Of a stretch of 64,000 nt of DNA, positions 1-8,915 are shown one piece after another (the stretch's first letter is position 1; each line of letters opens with the position of its first letter). Below the pieces are notes generated by a model. The model worked only from the letters and a program-made list of their open reading frames with translations, was not told where the DNA came from and searched no databases. The stretch is taken from contig NZ_FNJN01000002.1 in the NCBI RefSeq assembly GCF_900104345.1, positions 62,001 through 126,000 on the forward strand. The letters run 5' to 3'. Made by a program: the position numbers and the translations under genes. Source of the DNA: Microbacterium testaceum StLB037 (GTDB taxonomy: Bacteria; Actinomycetota; Actinomycetes; Actinomycetales; Microbacteriaceae).

Positions 1-445
1 CGACGCTCTTGACCACCTTGCGCACGATGGTGAGGTAGGTCGAGAAGTCCGACGGACGCTTGCCGCCGTTGTACGCCCAGTCGGGGTAATAGTCCTGGAT
101 GTTGGTCATCAGATACTGCCCGCCGTTGTCGAAGAACGAGTCCTCGACCTGGAGCGGGTCGCCGTTGGGGTGCTGCGCACCGTGCGGCGCCTTCTGGGTG
201 ACGTTCTTCGGGCTCGCGCCCGCGATGATCGGGTCGGTCGGGACGCCGTCGTCGGACAAGCCGTACAGCATGCCCGACGCGCCGCCCTTGACGGCCCCAT
301 CGGTCTTGCTGAAGTCGACGCCGATCACATCGACGGTCGCGGCGTTCGCGGGTGCGGCAGCTCCGACGGCGAGGCCGGAGATCACCAGCGCGGAGAGCGC
401 CGTGCAGGCGGTCACTCGCGCGAGGTTCGGGCGGGGGCGGGTCAC
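1..445 (-). CDS. Secreted glycoside hydrolase, N-terminal part (runs off window)
   Basis: Only the first 148 codons are visible; the gene continues past the left edge. The GTG start at 445 is followed by a basic stretch, a hydrophobic core and an Ala-rich cleavage region ending in PANA-AT near residue 35, so a Sec signal peptide is clear. The mature part contains GASGMLYGLSDDGVPTD, which I associate from memory with secreted actinobacterial GH39-like or cellulase-type hydrolases; the exact family cannot be fixed from this fragment. It lies 3' of the solute-binding protein gene in the alpha-galactoside locus and on the same strand, so it probably releases sugars outside the cell for that transporter. 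A 12-bp stem-loop precedes it and may give it separate expression. Confidence 0.7.
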   Translation of the reverse strand, partial: MTRPRPNLARVTACTALSALVISGLAVGAAAPANAATVDVIGVDFSKTDGAVKGGASGMLYGLSDDGVPTDPIIAGASPKNVTQKAPHGAQHPNGDPLQVEDSFFDNGGQYLMTNIQDYYPDWAYNGGKRPSDFSTYLTIVRKVVKSV

Positions 446-632
446 GTGTACTCCTTCGTACGGTGGGGCGGGTTCGGGCGGTGGAACGCGAGGCGATGAT
501 TCGTGGTGTTGGATGCGCCGGTCGCGACGGAAAGACGGATGCCGAGCCGGGGCGGGACGGATGGATGCCGAGCCGGAGAGCGGCGACGGGGAGAGGGATT
601 CCGAGCGAGGCGCCGAGACGAGCGACGTGGTC

Positions 633-664
633 CCGGGGTGCCCGACAGGGAACGGGCACCCCGG
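633..664 (-). terminator. Strong stem-loop after the solute-binding protein gene
   Basis: Perfect 12-bp inverted repeat (633-644 and 653-664, core CCGGGGTGCCCG) with an 8-nt loop, 7 bases beyond the stop codon of the solute-binding protein gene. There is no T-run on the minus strand, so it may be a weak terminator or an mRNA-stabilising hairpin rather than a classic intrinsic terminator. Confidence 0.6.
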
Positions 665-671
665 TGTCATG

Positions 672-2033
672 TCACTTGAGGAGGGCGTTCACCTGATCGT
701 TCGCGGTCTTCAGCGCACTGGCGTCGGATGCACCCTTCAGGTACGACTCGATCGCCGCCTTCATGGTGTCGTTGACGTCCGACCAGTGGTCGGCGATGGG
801 GAGCAGCTTCGTGGTGCCGTCGGTCACCTGGTCGGTGAAGCCACTGACGTCCCAGCCCTTGGCCGTGAAGGCCGCTTCGGCCTTTGCCGTCGACGTCTTG
901 ACCGCGGGGAAGACCACGGCGGCTTCGCCGATGACGTCCTGGCAGTCGGCCGAGGCGAGGTACTTGACCCACTTCCATGCGGCATCCTGGTTCTTGCCTC
1001 CGGCCCAGATGCCGTCGGAGAGACCGTTGAAGAGGCTGGCTCGCTGACCGCTCGGGCCGACCGGGGTGGGGGCGACCTTCGTGGCGACCTTGTCCTGACC
1101 GAGGTACGAGCCGTTCATCCAGCTGCCGTCGGTGACGAGCGCATAGCGACCGGCGAGGTAGCCGTTGAGGGGGTCCTGCTCCGACAGGGCGATGTCGACA
1201 CTGGGCATGTAGCCCTTGTCGATCAGGCCCTTGTACCAGGCGAGGGTGTCGCTGAAGGCCTTGTCGCCGTAGTTCCACGAGCTGGTCCACGGCGTTTTGT
1301 CGCCGTAGTACCAGTCGTTGCCGAGGGCGTAGGGCGACCACGTCTGCTGACCGGCGGCGTTCAGACCGTTGCCGCTGAGGGCGAGACCGTAGACCGCGAC
1401 CTTCGACTTGTCGAAACCGGCCTCGTCGCCGCGCACGCCGTTCTGATCCACCGTGAGATGGGCCACGAGCTTCTCGAACGAGCCGTTGCCGGCCGTGTTC
1501 CACGCGAGCTGGGACAGCTGGTCGGCCGTGTAGCCGGCATCCGCCACCATCTTCTCGTTGTAGAACGTCGCGACGGTGTCGAAGTCCTTCGGCAGTCCGT
1601 AGCGGCCGCCCTCCTGCGTGGTCCACAGGTCGGCGAGGCCGTCCTGGTAGATGCCGAGGTCGACACCGTCTTTCTCGACCCGGTCGGAGATGTCGAGCAA
1701 CTGACCCTGCGAGACGAACTCGGGGTAGTACGACAGGTGGTCGGCGAAGACATCCGGGGCGGTGCCCGACGCGAAGCCCGTGGTCAGGCCCTGCCAGTAA
1801 TCCGACCAGCCGTACTGCTCGATCTTGACGGTGATGCCCGACGACTTCTGGAAGTCGTCTGCGCACTGCTGGTAGGCGGGCTGCTGGTTGCTGTCCCAGA
1901 GCCAGTAGGTGATCGAGTCGCCGCCGGATGCCGCGGTTTCACCCGCGGAGGAGCACCCGGCGAGGATGACGGGTACGGCCGCGGCGACGACGGCGACCGC
2001 GACGGTGCGGCGCGCGCGTGAGGTGGTGCGCAT
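672..2033 (-). CDS. ABC transporter extracellular sugar-binding lipoprotein (CUT1 family)
   Basis: Predicted 453-residue solute-binding protein family 1 lipoprotein that captures a sugar outside the membrane and hands it to the two permeases encoded upstream. Residues 1-26 form a lipoprotein signal peptide with the lipobox LAGC, lipidated Cys at 27. The rest has the SBP_bac_1 look, with SSGITVKIEQYGWSDYWQGL near the N-terminal lobe. Start ATG at 2033 has an AAGG ribosome-binding site about 8 nt upstream. Gene order is hydrolase, permease, permease, binding protein, so the binding protein comes late in the operon; no ATPase gene is present, as is usual for CUT1 systems that share a MsiK-type ATPase. 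The substrate is inferred to be an alpha-galactoside from the neighbouring GH36 gene. Confidence 0.9.
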   Translation of the reverse strand: MRTTSRARRTVAVAVVAAAVPVILAGCSSAGETAASGGDSITYWLWDSNQQPAYQQCADDFQKSSGITVKIEQYGWSDYWQGLTTGFASGTAPDVFADHLSYYPEFVSQGQLLDISDRVEKDGVDLGIYQDGLADLWTTQEGGRYGLPKDFDTVATFYNEKMVADAGYTADQLSQLAWNTAGNGSFEKLVAHLTVDQNGVRGDEAGFDKSKVAVYGLALSGNGLNAAGQQTWSPYALGNDWYYGDKTPWTSSWNYGDKAFSDTLAWYKGLIDKGYMPSVDIALSEQDPLNGYLAGRYALVTDGSWMNGSYLGQDKVATKVAPTPVGPSGQRASLFNGLSDGIWAGGKNQDAAWKWVKYLASADCQDVIGEAAVVFPAVKTSTAKAEAAFTAKGWDVSGFTDQVTDGTTKLLPIADHWSDVNDTMKAAIESYLKGASDASALKTANDQVNALLK

Positions 2034-2072
2034 GGAGTTGCCTTTCAGGGAGTGGAGGTGCGGGTGGGGCTC

Positions 2073-2101
2073 CCCGCCCGACGTTCGGGTCGCCGGGCGG
2101 G
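2073..2101 (-). other. Intercistronic stem-loop between permease and binding-protein genes
   Basis: Arms 2073-2083 and 2091-2101 pair over 11 positions with one mismatch around a 7-nt loop. It sits between the permease stop (2120) and the binding-protein start (2033) in the minus-strand transcript. Such hairpins in transport operons often set different transcript stability for the genes either side; that role here is inference. Confidence 0.5.
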
Positions 2102-2119
2102 AGATGAGGGGCGGGGGAA

Positions 2120-3073
2120 TCACTTGATGCCGGAGTAGCCGAGGTTGTCGACGAGCTTGCGGCCGAAGAGGACGAAGAGGACGAAGATCGGCAGCGCCGC
2201 GATGAGGGTCCCGGCCATGAGACCGGCCCAGTCGGGGCCCGTCTGCGGAGTCTGCGAGCGGAAGATGCCAAGAGCCACGGTGAGCACGCGCGATTCGTCG
2301 GCGCGACCGACGAGGAGGGGCCAGAAGTACTCGCCCCACGCGGTGATGTAGGCCAGCAACGCGAGGGTGAACACCGGTGTGGATGACATGGGCAACACGA
2401 TCCGGAAGAAGATGCGTAGATGCCCGGCGCCGTCGATCTTGGCAGACTCCTCCACCTCACGGCTGATGCCGAGGAAGAACTGGCGCATGAAGAAGATCGC
2501 GAACGGGGTCATGAAGAAGAACGGCAGGATGATGCCGGCCAGGGTGTTCAGCAAACCGAGATCGCGGATCAGGATGAAGTTCGGCAGTTGCACGAAGATC
2601 GGCGGGATCATCAGGGCCGTCAGGAAGAGGAAGAACACCGCGTCGCGGCCCTTCCACTCCAGACGGGCGAAGGCGTACGCCGCCATCGAGGAGAACAGCA
2701 CCTGACCGACGGTGATCACGGTGGCGACGATCACGGTGTTGCGCAGATACAGCCAGAAGTCGATCGATCCGGTCGTCCCGCCCTCGGCCGCCGCCTGCTC
2801 CGGTGACGACAGTCCCAGGACGCGCGCGAAGCCGCCCCAGCTGAACTCCACCGGAAGGAGGCTGCCGGCATTGGTGTAGAGCGCGGTGTTGGTCGAGAGG
2901 GCGGTGCGCAGCATCCAGTAGAACGGGAAGAGCGTCACCACGAGCAGCACGATCAGGGCGGCCCAGGCCAGCATGCGGCCGAAGCTCGCGCGGCGACGTC
3001 GGGGTCCGCGGGGTTCTTCGGCGACGGTCGGCTCAGGCCGAGTGACGCGGGGAGGAGTTGCGACAGCGGTCAT
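2120..3073 (-). CDS. ABC sugar transporter permease, MalG type
   Basis: Inner-membrane permease of 317 residues, the MalG-like partner of a CUT1 importer. After a basic, Pro-rich N-terminus there are about six membrane spans; the first is AWAALIVLLVVTLFPFYW. The cytoplasmic coupling (EAA) loop is recognisable as EESAKIDGAGHLRIFFRIVLP, which would contact the ATPase. ATG at 3073 lies 10 bases after the stop of the first permease gene, so the two are co-transcribed and probably translationally linked. It is expected to pair with the permease at 3083-4027. Confidence 0.92.
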   Translation of the reverse strand: MTAVATPPRVTRPEPTVAEEPRGPRRRRASFGRMLAWAALIVLLVVTLFPFYWMLRTALSTNTALYTNAGSLLPVEFSWGGFARVLGLSSPEQAAAEGGTTGSIDFWLYLRNTVIVATVITVGQVLFSSMAAYAFARLEWKGRDAVFFLFLTALMIPPIFVQLPNFILIRDLGLLNTLAGIILPFFFMTPFAIFFMRQFFLGISREVEESAKIDGAGHLRIFFRIVLPMSSTPVFTLALLAYITAWGEYFWPLLVGRADESRVLTVALGIFRSQTPQTGPDWAGLMAGTLIAALPIFVLFVLFGRKLVDNLGYSGIK

Positions 3074-3082
3074 GAGGGGCTC

Positions 3083-4027
3083 CTATGCCAGATCCGACGA
3101 GTTCGAGCGCATGATCTTGAGCTGGAAGTACGCGACGACGGCCAGCACCACCAGCAGGAAGACCGACATGGCCGAGGCGTAGCCCAGGTCGAACTTCTCG
3201 AAGGCCTGTTGGTAGATGTAGTAGTAGATGACCCGGGTGGAGTTGATCGGTCCCCCCTCGGTCGTGACCGCGACGGTGTCGAAGATCTGGAACGATCCGA
3301 CGACGGTGATCACCAGCACCAGCGCCAGCACGGGGCGCAGCAACGGCAGCGTGATGGAGCGGAACATCCGCACTTCGGACGCACCGTCGAGAGCTGCCGC
3401 TTCGTACAACTGCGTCGGGATGGTCTGCAAGCCCGCGAAGACGAGCAGCGCCGTGTAGCCGACGTACCGCCACACGTTGATGAGCGCGATGGTGGGGATC
3501 GCGAGCGACTCGCTGCCGAAGAACGCCATGCGGTCGCCGCCCAGGGCGTCGAGGAAGACGTTGATGATGCCGGTGGAGTAGTCCATCATCCAGAACCAGA
3601 CGAGGGCGACCACCACGTTGGCGACGAGGTAGGGCAGCAGGATGATGCCGCGGATGACGGCCGAGCGGGTGAGACGGTGCATGAGCACCGCGATGCCGAC
3701 GGCGAGCACCGTCTGCACGCCGATGTTGATGACGACGTACTCGACGGTGACGGCGAGCGAGTTCCAGAACAGCGGGTCCGCCAGCATCCGGGTGTAGTTG
3801 TCCAGCCCCACGAAGGTCCCGGCGCCGATGAGGTTCTGATCGGTGAAGCTGAACCAGATGCCGCGCAGGGACGGGATCAGGTAGAAGGCGAGGAAGCCCA
3901 GGGCGGCGGGAGCGATGAAGAAGAGGGCGATCTTCGCGTCACCGCGCCGACGGCGCTTCGTCTTCGGGGCGACGATCGCGCGCGTGTCGAGCGAACGCGT
4001 GTCGACCGAGCGGGTCGGAGTGCTCAT
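3083..4027 (-). CDS. ABC sugar transporter permease, MalF type
   Basis: Inner-membrane permease of 314 residues with about six membrane spans, beginning with IALFFIAPAALGFLAFYL. The EAA coupling motif is YEAAALDGASEVRMFRSITLP. Its ATG overlaps the TGA of the alpha-galactosidase gene by four bases (ATGA), showing translational coupling in the operon alpha-galactosidase, MalF-type, MalG-type, binding protein. It forms the heterodimeric channel with the downstream permease. Substrate specificity cannot be read from the permease. Confidence 0.92.
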   Translation of the reverse strand: MSTPTRSVDTRSLDTRAIVAPKTKRRRRGDAKIALFFIAPAALGFLAFYLIPSLRGIWFSFTDQNLIGAGTFVGLDNYTRMLADPLFWNSLAVTVEYVVINIGVQTVLAVGIAVLMHRLTRSAVIRGIILLPYLVANVVVALVWFWMMDYSTGIINVFLDALGGDRMAFFGSESLAIPTIALINVWRYVGYTALLVFAGLQTIPTQLYEAAALDGASEVRMFRSITLPLLRPVLALVLVITVVGSFQIFDTVAVTTEGGPINSTRVIYYYIYQQAFEKFDLGYASAMSVFLLVVLAVVAYFQLKIMRSNSSDLA

Positions 4028-6213
4028 CGCACGGCCTCCACTTCGAGAAGGGCACTGTTGTCGGGGTCGAGCGCGGGCACGTGCAGACCGATCTGCTGCA
4101 GCACTGCTCCCGTCAGGGTGGTGCCGTTGCGGAACCACGACGGGTGGATGCGGGGGTCGTACGTCGGCAGCGGTCCGGGGCCACCGATGCGCACGCGGTA
4201 TTCCTGGTCGGGATCGAGGCCCGGCAGTTGCACGCGCCCGGCCGGCCAGGTGACGTGACGCTCGCGAAGGACGACCGCGAACAGCGCCCGGTCGCGATCG
4301 GCACTCACGGCGCCGTTCAGCCACACATCGCCACCCTCGAGCTCCCGGCGCACGGTCATGCCGGTGTGGATGAGCTCGCGCACGTCTTTGTAGTAGGCGA
4401 CCCAGGCTGCGAGTCGCTCGATCTCGTCGGCGGAGGCGGCGACGAGATCCCACTCGATGCCGAAGTGCCCGAACAGGGCTGTGGCCGCCCGGTAGTCGAG
4501 GTCGAGACGCCGGCGGGTGGTGTGCGCGCGGTCGGCGCCGACGTGACTGCCCACGAGCTCGGGGGGCAGCAGCTGCGCGGTCCAGCGCTGGATCTGCTGC
4601 CGTTCGCGGGCGTCGATGCAGTCCGACGCCCAGACGCGGTCGGTGTGCTCGAGGATGCCGAGGTCGACGCGCGCGCCTCCCGATGAGCACGACTCGATCT
4701 CCAGCCCCGGGCAGGCCCGGCGGATGTCGTCGAGGAGACGGTAGGTGGCGAGGGTCTGCTCGTGCACGCCCGCGCGCCCGGTACGGGTGGACCCTGCCTC
4801 CATGAGGTCCCGATTGTGGTCCCACTTGATGTAGTCGATGCCGTACTCCCGCACGAGCGACACGATCTGGTCGTGCACGTGGTCGAACGCGCCGGGGTGC
4901 GACAGATCGAGAACCTGCTGGTGGCGGAAATCCACCGGCAGGCGACCGGGCACCTGCAGCAGCCACTCCGGATGCGCGAGGGCGAGTTCGGACGCGACGT
5001 TGACCATCTCGGGCTCGAACCACAGGCCGAACTGCATGCCGCGGTTCTTGACCCCGTCGACGAGGGCTCGGAACCGTCCGCCGCCCCAGACGTCTTCGGC
5101 GATGACCCAGTCGCCCAGACCCGAGGTGTCGTCTCGCCGCGAGCCGAACCATCCGTCGTCGAGCACGAACCGCTCGACGCCCACGTGCTGGGCGGCGTCG
5201 GCGAGCTCGAGCAGACGAGTGAGGTCATGGTCGAAATAGACCGCCTCCCACACGTTCATCACGACCGGACGCGCGGAGCGCGGGTGCGACGGGCGCGATC
5301 GCAGGTAGGTGTGGAAACGTGCAGCGACGTCGTCGAGCCCGCTGCCGTATCCCGCATAGATCGCCGGCGTCGAATAGGACTCCCCCGGCGACAACGGCAG
5401 CTCGCCGGGCAGCAGTAGCTCGCCGCCGTAGAGCAGGCGCTCTCCGGAGAACGCGCGCTCGGCGAGGACGCGGTGATTGCCGCTGAAGGCGACGTGCAGG
5501 CCCCACACCTCGCCCCGTGCGAAGTCGAGATCCGTCGTCCCGGCGGAGAGGAAAGCAGCCGCGTCGGCACCCGTGCGTCCGTGCCGCCCCTCGCGCACGT
5601 GTGAGCCCACGGTGAACGGCCGGGACTGGGCAACCTTCTCCTTGCCCCAGCGACCGGCCATGTCGTGGACGATGTCGGCGCGGGTGGGAACGGGCAGAGC
5701 GAGCTGCAGGGCGTCAACGGTGTAGACGTCCGCGCCGTCGTTGCGCAGCTGCGCCGACAGGCGCAGCAGCCCGCTCGGGAGCATCTCGATCACGAGTGTG
5801 AGCGCGAGCTGCGCGTCGGGGTCGAGCGCTTCCACCCGGACGGTTCCCCCGACCGGGACGTCATTGACGATGTCGACGTTCACCGGGACGAACCGAGTCG
5901 ACCAGGCCTGGCCGGCACGGTGTCCGGACAGTCCGGGCGTGCCCGTCCACCCGGCGGAGTTCTCGGGAAGGAGCCCGACGATCACAGGGATGTCGACCCC
6001 GTTGGTGGCGAGGGGAGGCTGCGCGTGGAGCGAGAGTTCACGGAGGGAGTCGGCATCCTGTGCGCCAATGTCGCCGCCCCAGTGGATGACGAAGGGAAGC
6101 GTGTCTGCGGGCAGACCCAGGATCACGGCCACCCCCGCCGCACGCAGCGTCACGGCCGCCGGCCAAGAGGCTGCGAGGTCGTCTGCGATCTCGGTCATCA
6201 CGTGGGTGGTCAC
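4024..6213 (-). CDS. Alpha-galactosidase, glycoside hydrolase family 36
   Basis: Cytoplasmic enzyme of 729 residues that removes terminal alpha-1,6-galactose from sugars such as melibiose or raffinose (family knowledge). GH36 motifs are plain: WFEPEMVN, the nucleophile motif KWDHNRD with Asp465, and CSSGGARVDLGIL followed by SDCID with acid/base Asp531. There is no signal peptide, so its substrate must be imported, fitting the ABC transporter encoded directly behind it. GTG at 6213 is chosen because a GGAAGG element lies about 10 nt upstream; ATG at 6198 is the alternative. It is the first gene of the operon. A promoter is readable with -35 TTGCAG (6294-6289), a 17-nt spacer and -10 TACTTT (6271-6266), overlapped by two of the three LacI-type operators. 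Confidence 0.93.
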   Translation of the reverse strand: MTTHVMTEIADDLAASWPAAVTLRAAGVAVILGLPADTLPFVIHWGGDIGAQDADSLRELSLHAQPPLATNGVDIPVIVGLLPENSAGWTGTPGLSGHRAGQAWSTRFVPVNVDIVNDVPVGGTVRVEALDPDAQLALTLVIEMLPSGLLRLSAQLRNDGADVYTVDALQLALPVPTRADIVHDMAGRWGKEKVAQSRPFTVGSHVREGRHGRTGADAAAFLSAGTTDLDFARGEVWGLHVAFSGNHRVLAERAFSGERLLYGGELLLPGELPLSPGESYSTPAIYAGYGSGLDDVAARFHTYLRSRPSHPRSARPVVMNVWEAVYFDHDLTRLLELADAAQHVGVERFVLDDGWFGSRRDDTSGLGDWVIAEDVWGGGRFRALVDGVKNRGMQFGLWFEPEMVNVASELALAHPEWLLQVPGRLPVDFRHQQVLDLSHPGAFDHVHDQIVSLVREYGIDYIKWDHNRDLMEAGSTRTGRAGVHEQTLATYRLLDDIRRACPGLEIESCSSGGARVDLGILEHTDRVWASDCIDARERQQIQRWTAQLLPPELVGSHVGADRAHTTRRRLDLDYRAATALFGHFGIEWDLVAASADEIERLAAWVAYYKDVRELIHTGMTVRRELEGGDVWLNGAVSADRDRALFAVVLRERHVTWPAGRVQLPGLDPDQEYRVRIGGPGPLPTYDPRIHPSWFRNGTTLTGAVLQQIGLHVPALDPDNSALLEVEAVR

Positions 6214-6250
6214 TGCGTCTTCGCCTTCCGTGGGGACCCCTCGTCGGGTC

Positions 6251-6337
6251 CTGCAAACGTTGGTCAAAGTAGCACGGAGACCGCATCCCTGCAAACGTTG
6301 GTCAGAGAAAGTCGCCACGGACAGAAAACGTTGGTCA
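6251..6337. promoter_or_regulatory. Three LacI-type operator repeats between alpha-galactosidase and lacI genes
   Basis: AAACGTTGGTCA occurs three times in direct orientation at 6255-6266, 6293-6304 and 6326-6337; the first two copies share the longer CTGCAAACGTTGGTCA. The AACGTT core is palindromic, as in LacI/GalR sites. Copy 2 covers the -35 box of the minus-strand promoter and copy 1 lies at its -10/start point. Copy 3 lies just upstream of the lacI -10 box TAGGAT (6339-6344). This predicts repression of the operon and autoregulation by the adjacent LacI protein. Confidence 0.8.
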
Positions 6338-6350
6338 CTAGGATCGGGTG

Positions 6351-7376
6351 ATGCCACTCGATCGAGATGTCCCCGGAATCGTCGACGTGGCCGAGAAGGC
6401 GGGGGTCAGCCTGTCAACGGTGTCACGCGTGCTGTCGGGCCGCACCCCCGTGAGTGATCGGCTGCGCCGGAAGGTGGAGGCCGCGGTCGCCGAGCTGGGC
6501 TATCGACCCAACGCGGCAGCGCAGTCCCTGGTGAGCGGACGCCGCTCGACCGTGGCGGTTTTCGCTCGCAACACGATCCGCTACGGCTACGCCGCGACCC
6601 TCCAGGGAATCGAGGAGGCCGCGCGGGCTGCCGGCTACGTGGTCATGATCGCCGTCGTCGAATCCGACGACCCCGCGGCCATCTCGGCGGCGGTCGACGG
6701 CGCCCTCTCGCAGCCCCTCGCCGGGGCGATCGTGATCGAGTTCGACGAGCTGGGTGTGGCCACTCTGGCGGCCATGCCCAAGACGGTGCCCGTGGTGGCC
6801 GCGGCGGGTGCCCGCCGCCCGCCGGGCGAGACCCCCCACGCGTTTCTCGACGACTACGTCGGCGGCCACGAGGCGACGACGTACCTGCTGGCCCAGGGAC
6901 ATCGCACCGTGCATCACGTCGCCATCCCTGCGACCCGGCCGGGCACAGGTCGAGCTTGGGGCTGGCGCGCCGCGCTCGAGGAGGCCGGCGCGAGCGTTCC
7001 GCCCCTGCTCCAAGCGAACTACTCCCCCACGTCGGGCTACGACGTGGCGCAGAGCATGATCGACGACGCTTCCGTCACGGCCGTGCTGTGCGGCAACGAC
7101 GAGCTCGCGATCGGCGTCGCCCGCGCCTACCAGGAGGTGGGGCGTCGCATCCCCGACGACGTCAGCATCGTGGGCTTCGACGACCAGCCGTTCGCGCGCA
7201 TGTGGACACCCGCCCTCACCACCGTCCGCCAGGACTTCGTCGACCTCGGCCGACGCACTTTCGCCCTGCTGGGCGAGTGGCTGGAGCACGGACGCGCCCC
7301 AGAGGACTCCGCCGTCACTCCGCAGCTCGTCGTTCGAGAGAGCGCCGCGGCGCCGCGCCCCACCGCGATGTCCTGA
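6351..7376 (+). CDS. LacI-family transcriptional repressor of the alpha-galactoside locus
   Basis: DNA-binding repressor of 341 residues. The N-terminal helix-turn-helix is classic (VDVAEKAGVSLSTVSRVLSG), followed by the hinge region ELGYRPNAAAQSL and a periplasmic-binding-protein-like effector domain with FVDLGRRTFALL near its end. ATG at 6351 is preferred over GTG at 6348 because the -10 box TAGGAT ends at 6344, six bases before the ATG, so the mRNA is probably leaderless. It is divergent from the alpha-galactosidase operon with shared operators, so it most likely senses galactose or an alpha-galactoside. The effector is inferred. Confidence 0.9.
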   Translation: MPLDRDVPGIVDVAEKAGVSLSTVSRVLSGRTPVSDRLRRKVEAAVAELGYRPNAAAQSLVSGRRSTVAVFARNTIRYGYAATLQGIEEAARAAGYVVMIAVVESDDPAAISAAVDGALSQPLAGAIVIEFDELGVATLAAMPKTVPVVAAAGARRPPGETPHAFLDDYVGGHEATTYLLAQGHRTVHHVAIPATRPGTGRAWGWRAALEEAGASVPPLLQANYSPTSGYDVAQSMIDDASVTAVLCGNDELAIGVARAYQEVGRRIPDDVSIVGFDDQPFARMWTPALTTVRQDFVDLGRRTFALLGEWLEHGRAPEDSAVTPQLVVRESAAAPRPTAMS

Positions 7377-7478
7377 GTCGGATGCGGTGCGTCCCGCCGG
7401 CGCGGGGCGAGTGTGCACACGGCCCCGGGGTAAGGGAGGGCCCCCCGGACCACCCTCGTCGCCACCCGCCGGCGTGCC

Positions 7479-8915
7479 TCACATCGGCAGCCGCACCGCG
7501 AACACCGTCCGCGCTGGCACGCTCTCGATCGAGATGCTGCCGCCGTGGGCCTCGGTGATCGCCTGCGCGATCGAGAGCCCCAGCCCCGTGCTGCCGTCAT
7601 CCCGGTTGCGGGAATCGTCGGCGCGCGCGAACCGGTCGAACAACCGGCCTGCCACCCCCGGGTCGATACCGGGTCCGTCGTCGGCGACGCGCAGCACGGC
7701 CTCCGCCCCGTCGCGAGCGAGCGAGAGGGTCACGGTCGTCCCGGGCGGGGTGTGCGTCTGGGCGTTCCGCAGCAGGTTGGCGACGACCTGGCGCAGGCGG
7801 TTCTCATCGCCCGTGACCGAGATGAGGTCCTCGCTGACGTCGAGCCGCCACTCGTGCGTCGTCGCCGCCGCCTGCGCGTCGCTCACGGCGTCGACGGCGA
7901 GCAGCGTCAGCTCGACCTCTTCGCGGCGCAGGGGCTGACCGGCATCCAGGCGAGCCAGCAACAGCAGATCGTCGACGAGCGAGGCCATCCGTTGCGCCTC
8001 GGACTCGATGCGGTCGAACGAGCGCGCCTGGGTCGGCGTCATCGGGGCGTCCTCGCCCAGCGAGAGCTGCGCGTAGCCGCGGATGCTGGCTAACGGCGTG
8101 CGCAACTCGTGACTGGCGTCCGCGATGAAGCGTCGCAGTCGATCCTCGCTGTGCTGACGTGCGGCGAGGGAGGACTGCACGTGACCGAGCAGCTCGTTGA
8201 GCGACGAGCCGACCCTCCCCACCTCGGTGTCGGGATCGGTGTCGACGGTCGCGACCCGATCGGGGATCTCGACGGCCCCCGCCCCGAGCGAGAGGGTCGA
8301 CACGCGCCCGGCGACGGCGGCGACGCGGTCGAGGGGGCGAAGACTCCTGCGGACGAACACCGACAACCCGACCACCGCGGCGAGCAGGACGAGAGCGCCG
8401 ACCGCCGCCAGGATGACCGTGAGCGCGGTCGTCGTGGCGCTGACGTCAGCCTCGGATTCCCCCGCGAACACGGTCGCGCCGGAGTTCTCGGCGGCGGCCA
8501 CGCGGAAGGCGCCGAGGTCACCGCCCAGATCGACCGTGGTCGGTTGCCGATCGGTCGACACCGAGGAGCGCAGCAGGGCGATCTGGTCGGTCGAGAGCGA
8601 CACCTGCGTGCCGTCGGAGCGCGTGTATCCCGAGCGCTGCACCGACCCGTCACCGGCGAGGACGAGCTGCAACGACCCGATCCGCCCCGCCGGACGATCG
8701 GTATTCGACCCCGGAGGGCGCGTGGCGCCGCCGTCGCGCCCGGCGAATCCCGCCGAGAAGCTCAGGCCCTCGCGCACCTGGGCGTCGAGTCGGTCGAGAG
8801 CGAACGAGCGAAGGGCGACGATCGTGGCGATGCTCATGACGACGAAGGCCAGCGCCACCAGCACGCTCGTGCCGACGACCAGGGTGCGACGCAGCGTCCA
8901 CCGGCGGCGGGTCAT
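7479..8915 (-). CDS. Two-component sensor histidine kinase
   Basis: Membrane sensor kinase of 478 residues. The first transmembrane helix is near residues 12-36 and the second near 165-190, flanking an extracytoplasmic sensor domain of about 130 residues. A HAMP linker follows, then the H box FIADASHELRTPL with phospho-acceptor His269, the N box RQVVANLLRNAQTH, G1 DDGPGIDPG and G2 STGLGLSIAQAI. Its ATG overlaps the stop of the response-regulator gene (ATGA), so the two are translationally coupled. The pair faces a divergent ABC exporter operon, a layout typical of systems that sense and expel an antimicrobial or envelope stressor. The signal itself is unknown. Confidence 0.92.
   Translation of the reverse strand: MTRRRWTLRRTLVVGTSVLVALAFVVMSIATIVALRSFALDRLDAQVREGLSFSAGFAGRDGGATRPPGSNTDRPAGRIGSLQLVLAGDGSVQRSGYTRSDGTQVSLSTDQIALLRSSVSTDRQPTTVDLGGDLGAFRVAAAENSGATVFAGESEADVSATTTALTVILAAVGALVLLAAVVGLSVFVRRSLRPLDRVAAVAGRVSTLSLGAGAVEIPDRVATVDTDPDTEVGRVGSSLNELLGHVQSSLAARQHSEDRLRRFIADASHELRTPLASIRGYAQLSLGEDAPMTPTQARSFDRIESEAQRMASLVDDLLLLARLDAGQPLRREEVELTLLAVDAVSDAQAAATTHEWRLDVSEDLISVTGDENRLRQVVANLLRNAQTHTPPGTTVTLSLARDGAEAVLRVADDGPGIDPGVAGRLFDRFARADDSRNRDDGSTGLGLSIAQAITEAHGGSISIESVPARTVFAVRLPM

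Noticed and set aside
99..2021. Long plus-strand open frame at the left edge
   Set aside because: Antisense to the secreted hydrolase and the sugar-binding lipoprotein genes, both of which have signal peptides and sensible starts; typical GC-rich shadow frame.
7425..7448. Possible terminator between convergent lacI and histidine kinase genes
   Set aside because: Only a 6-bp GC stem (CCGGGG/CCCCGG) in a GC-rich gap and no T-run; too weak to call.
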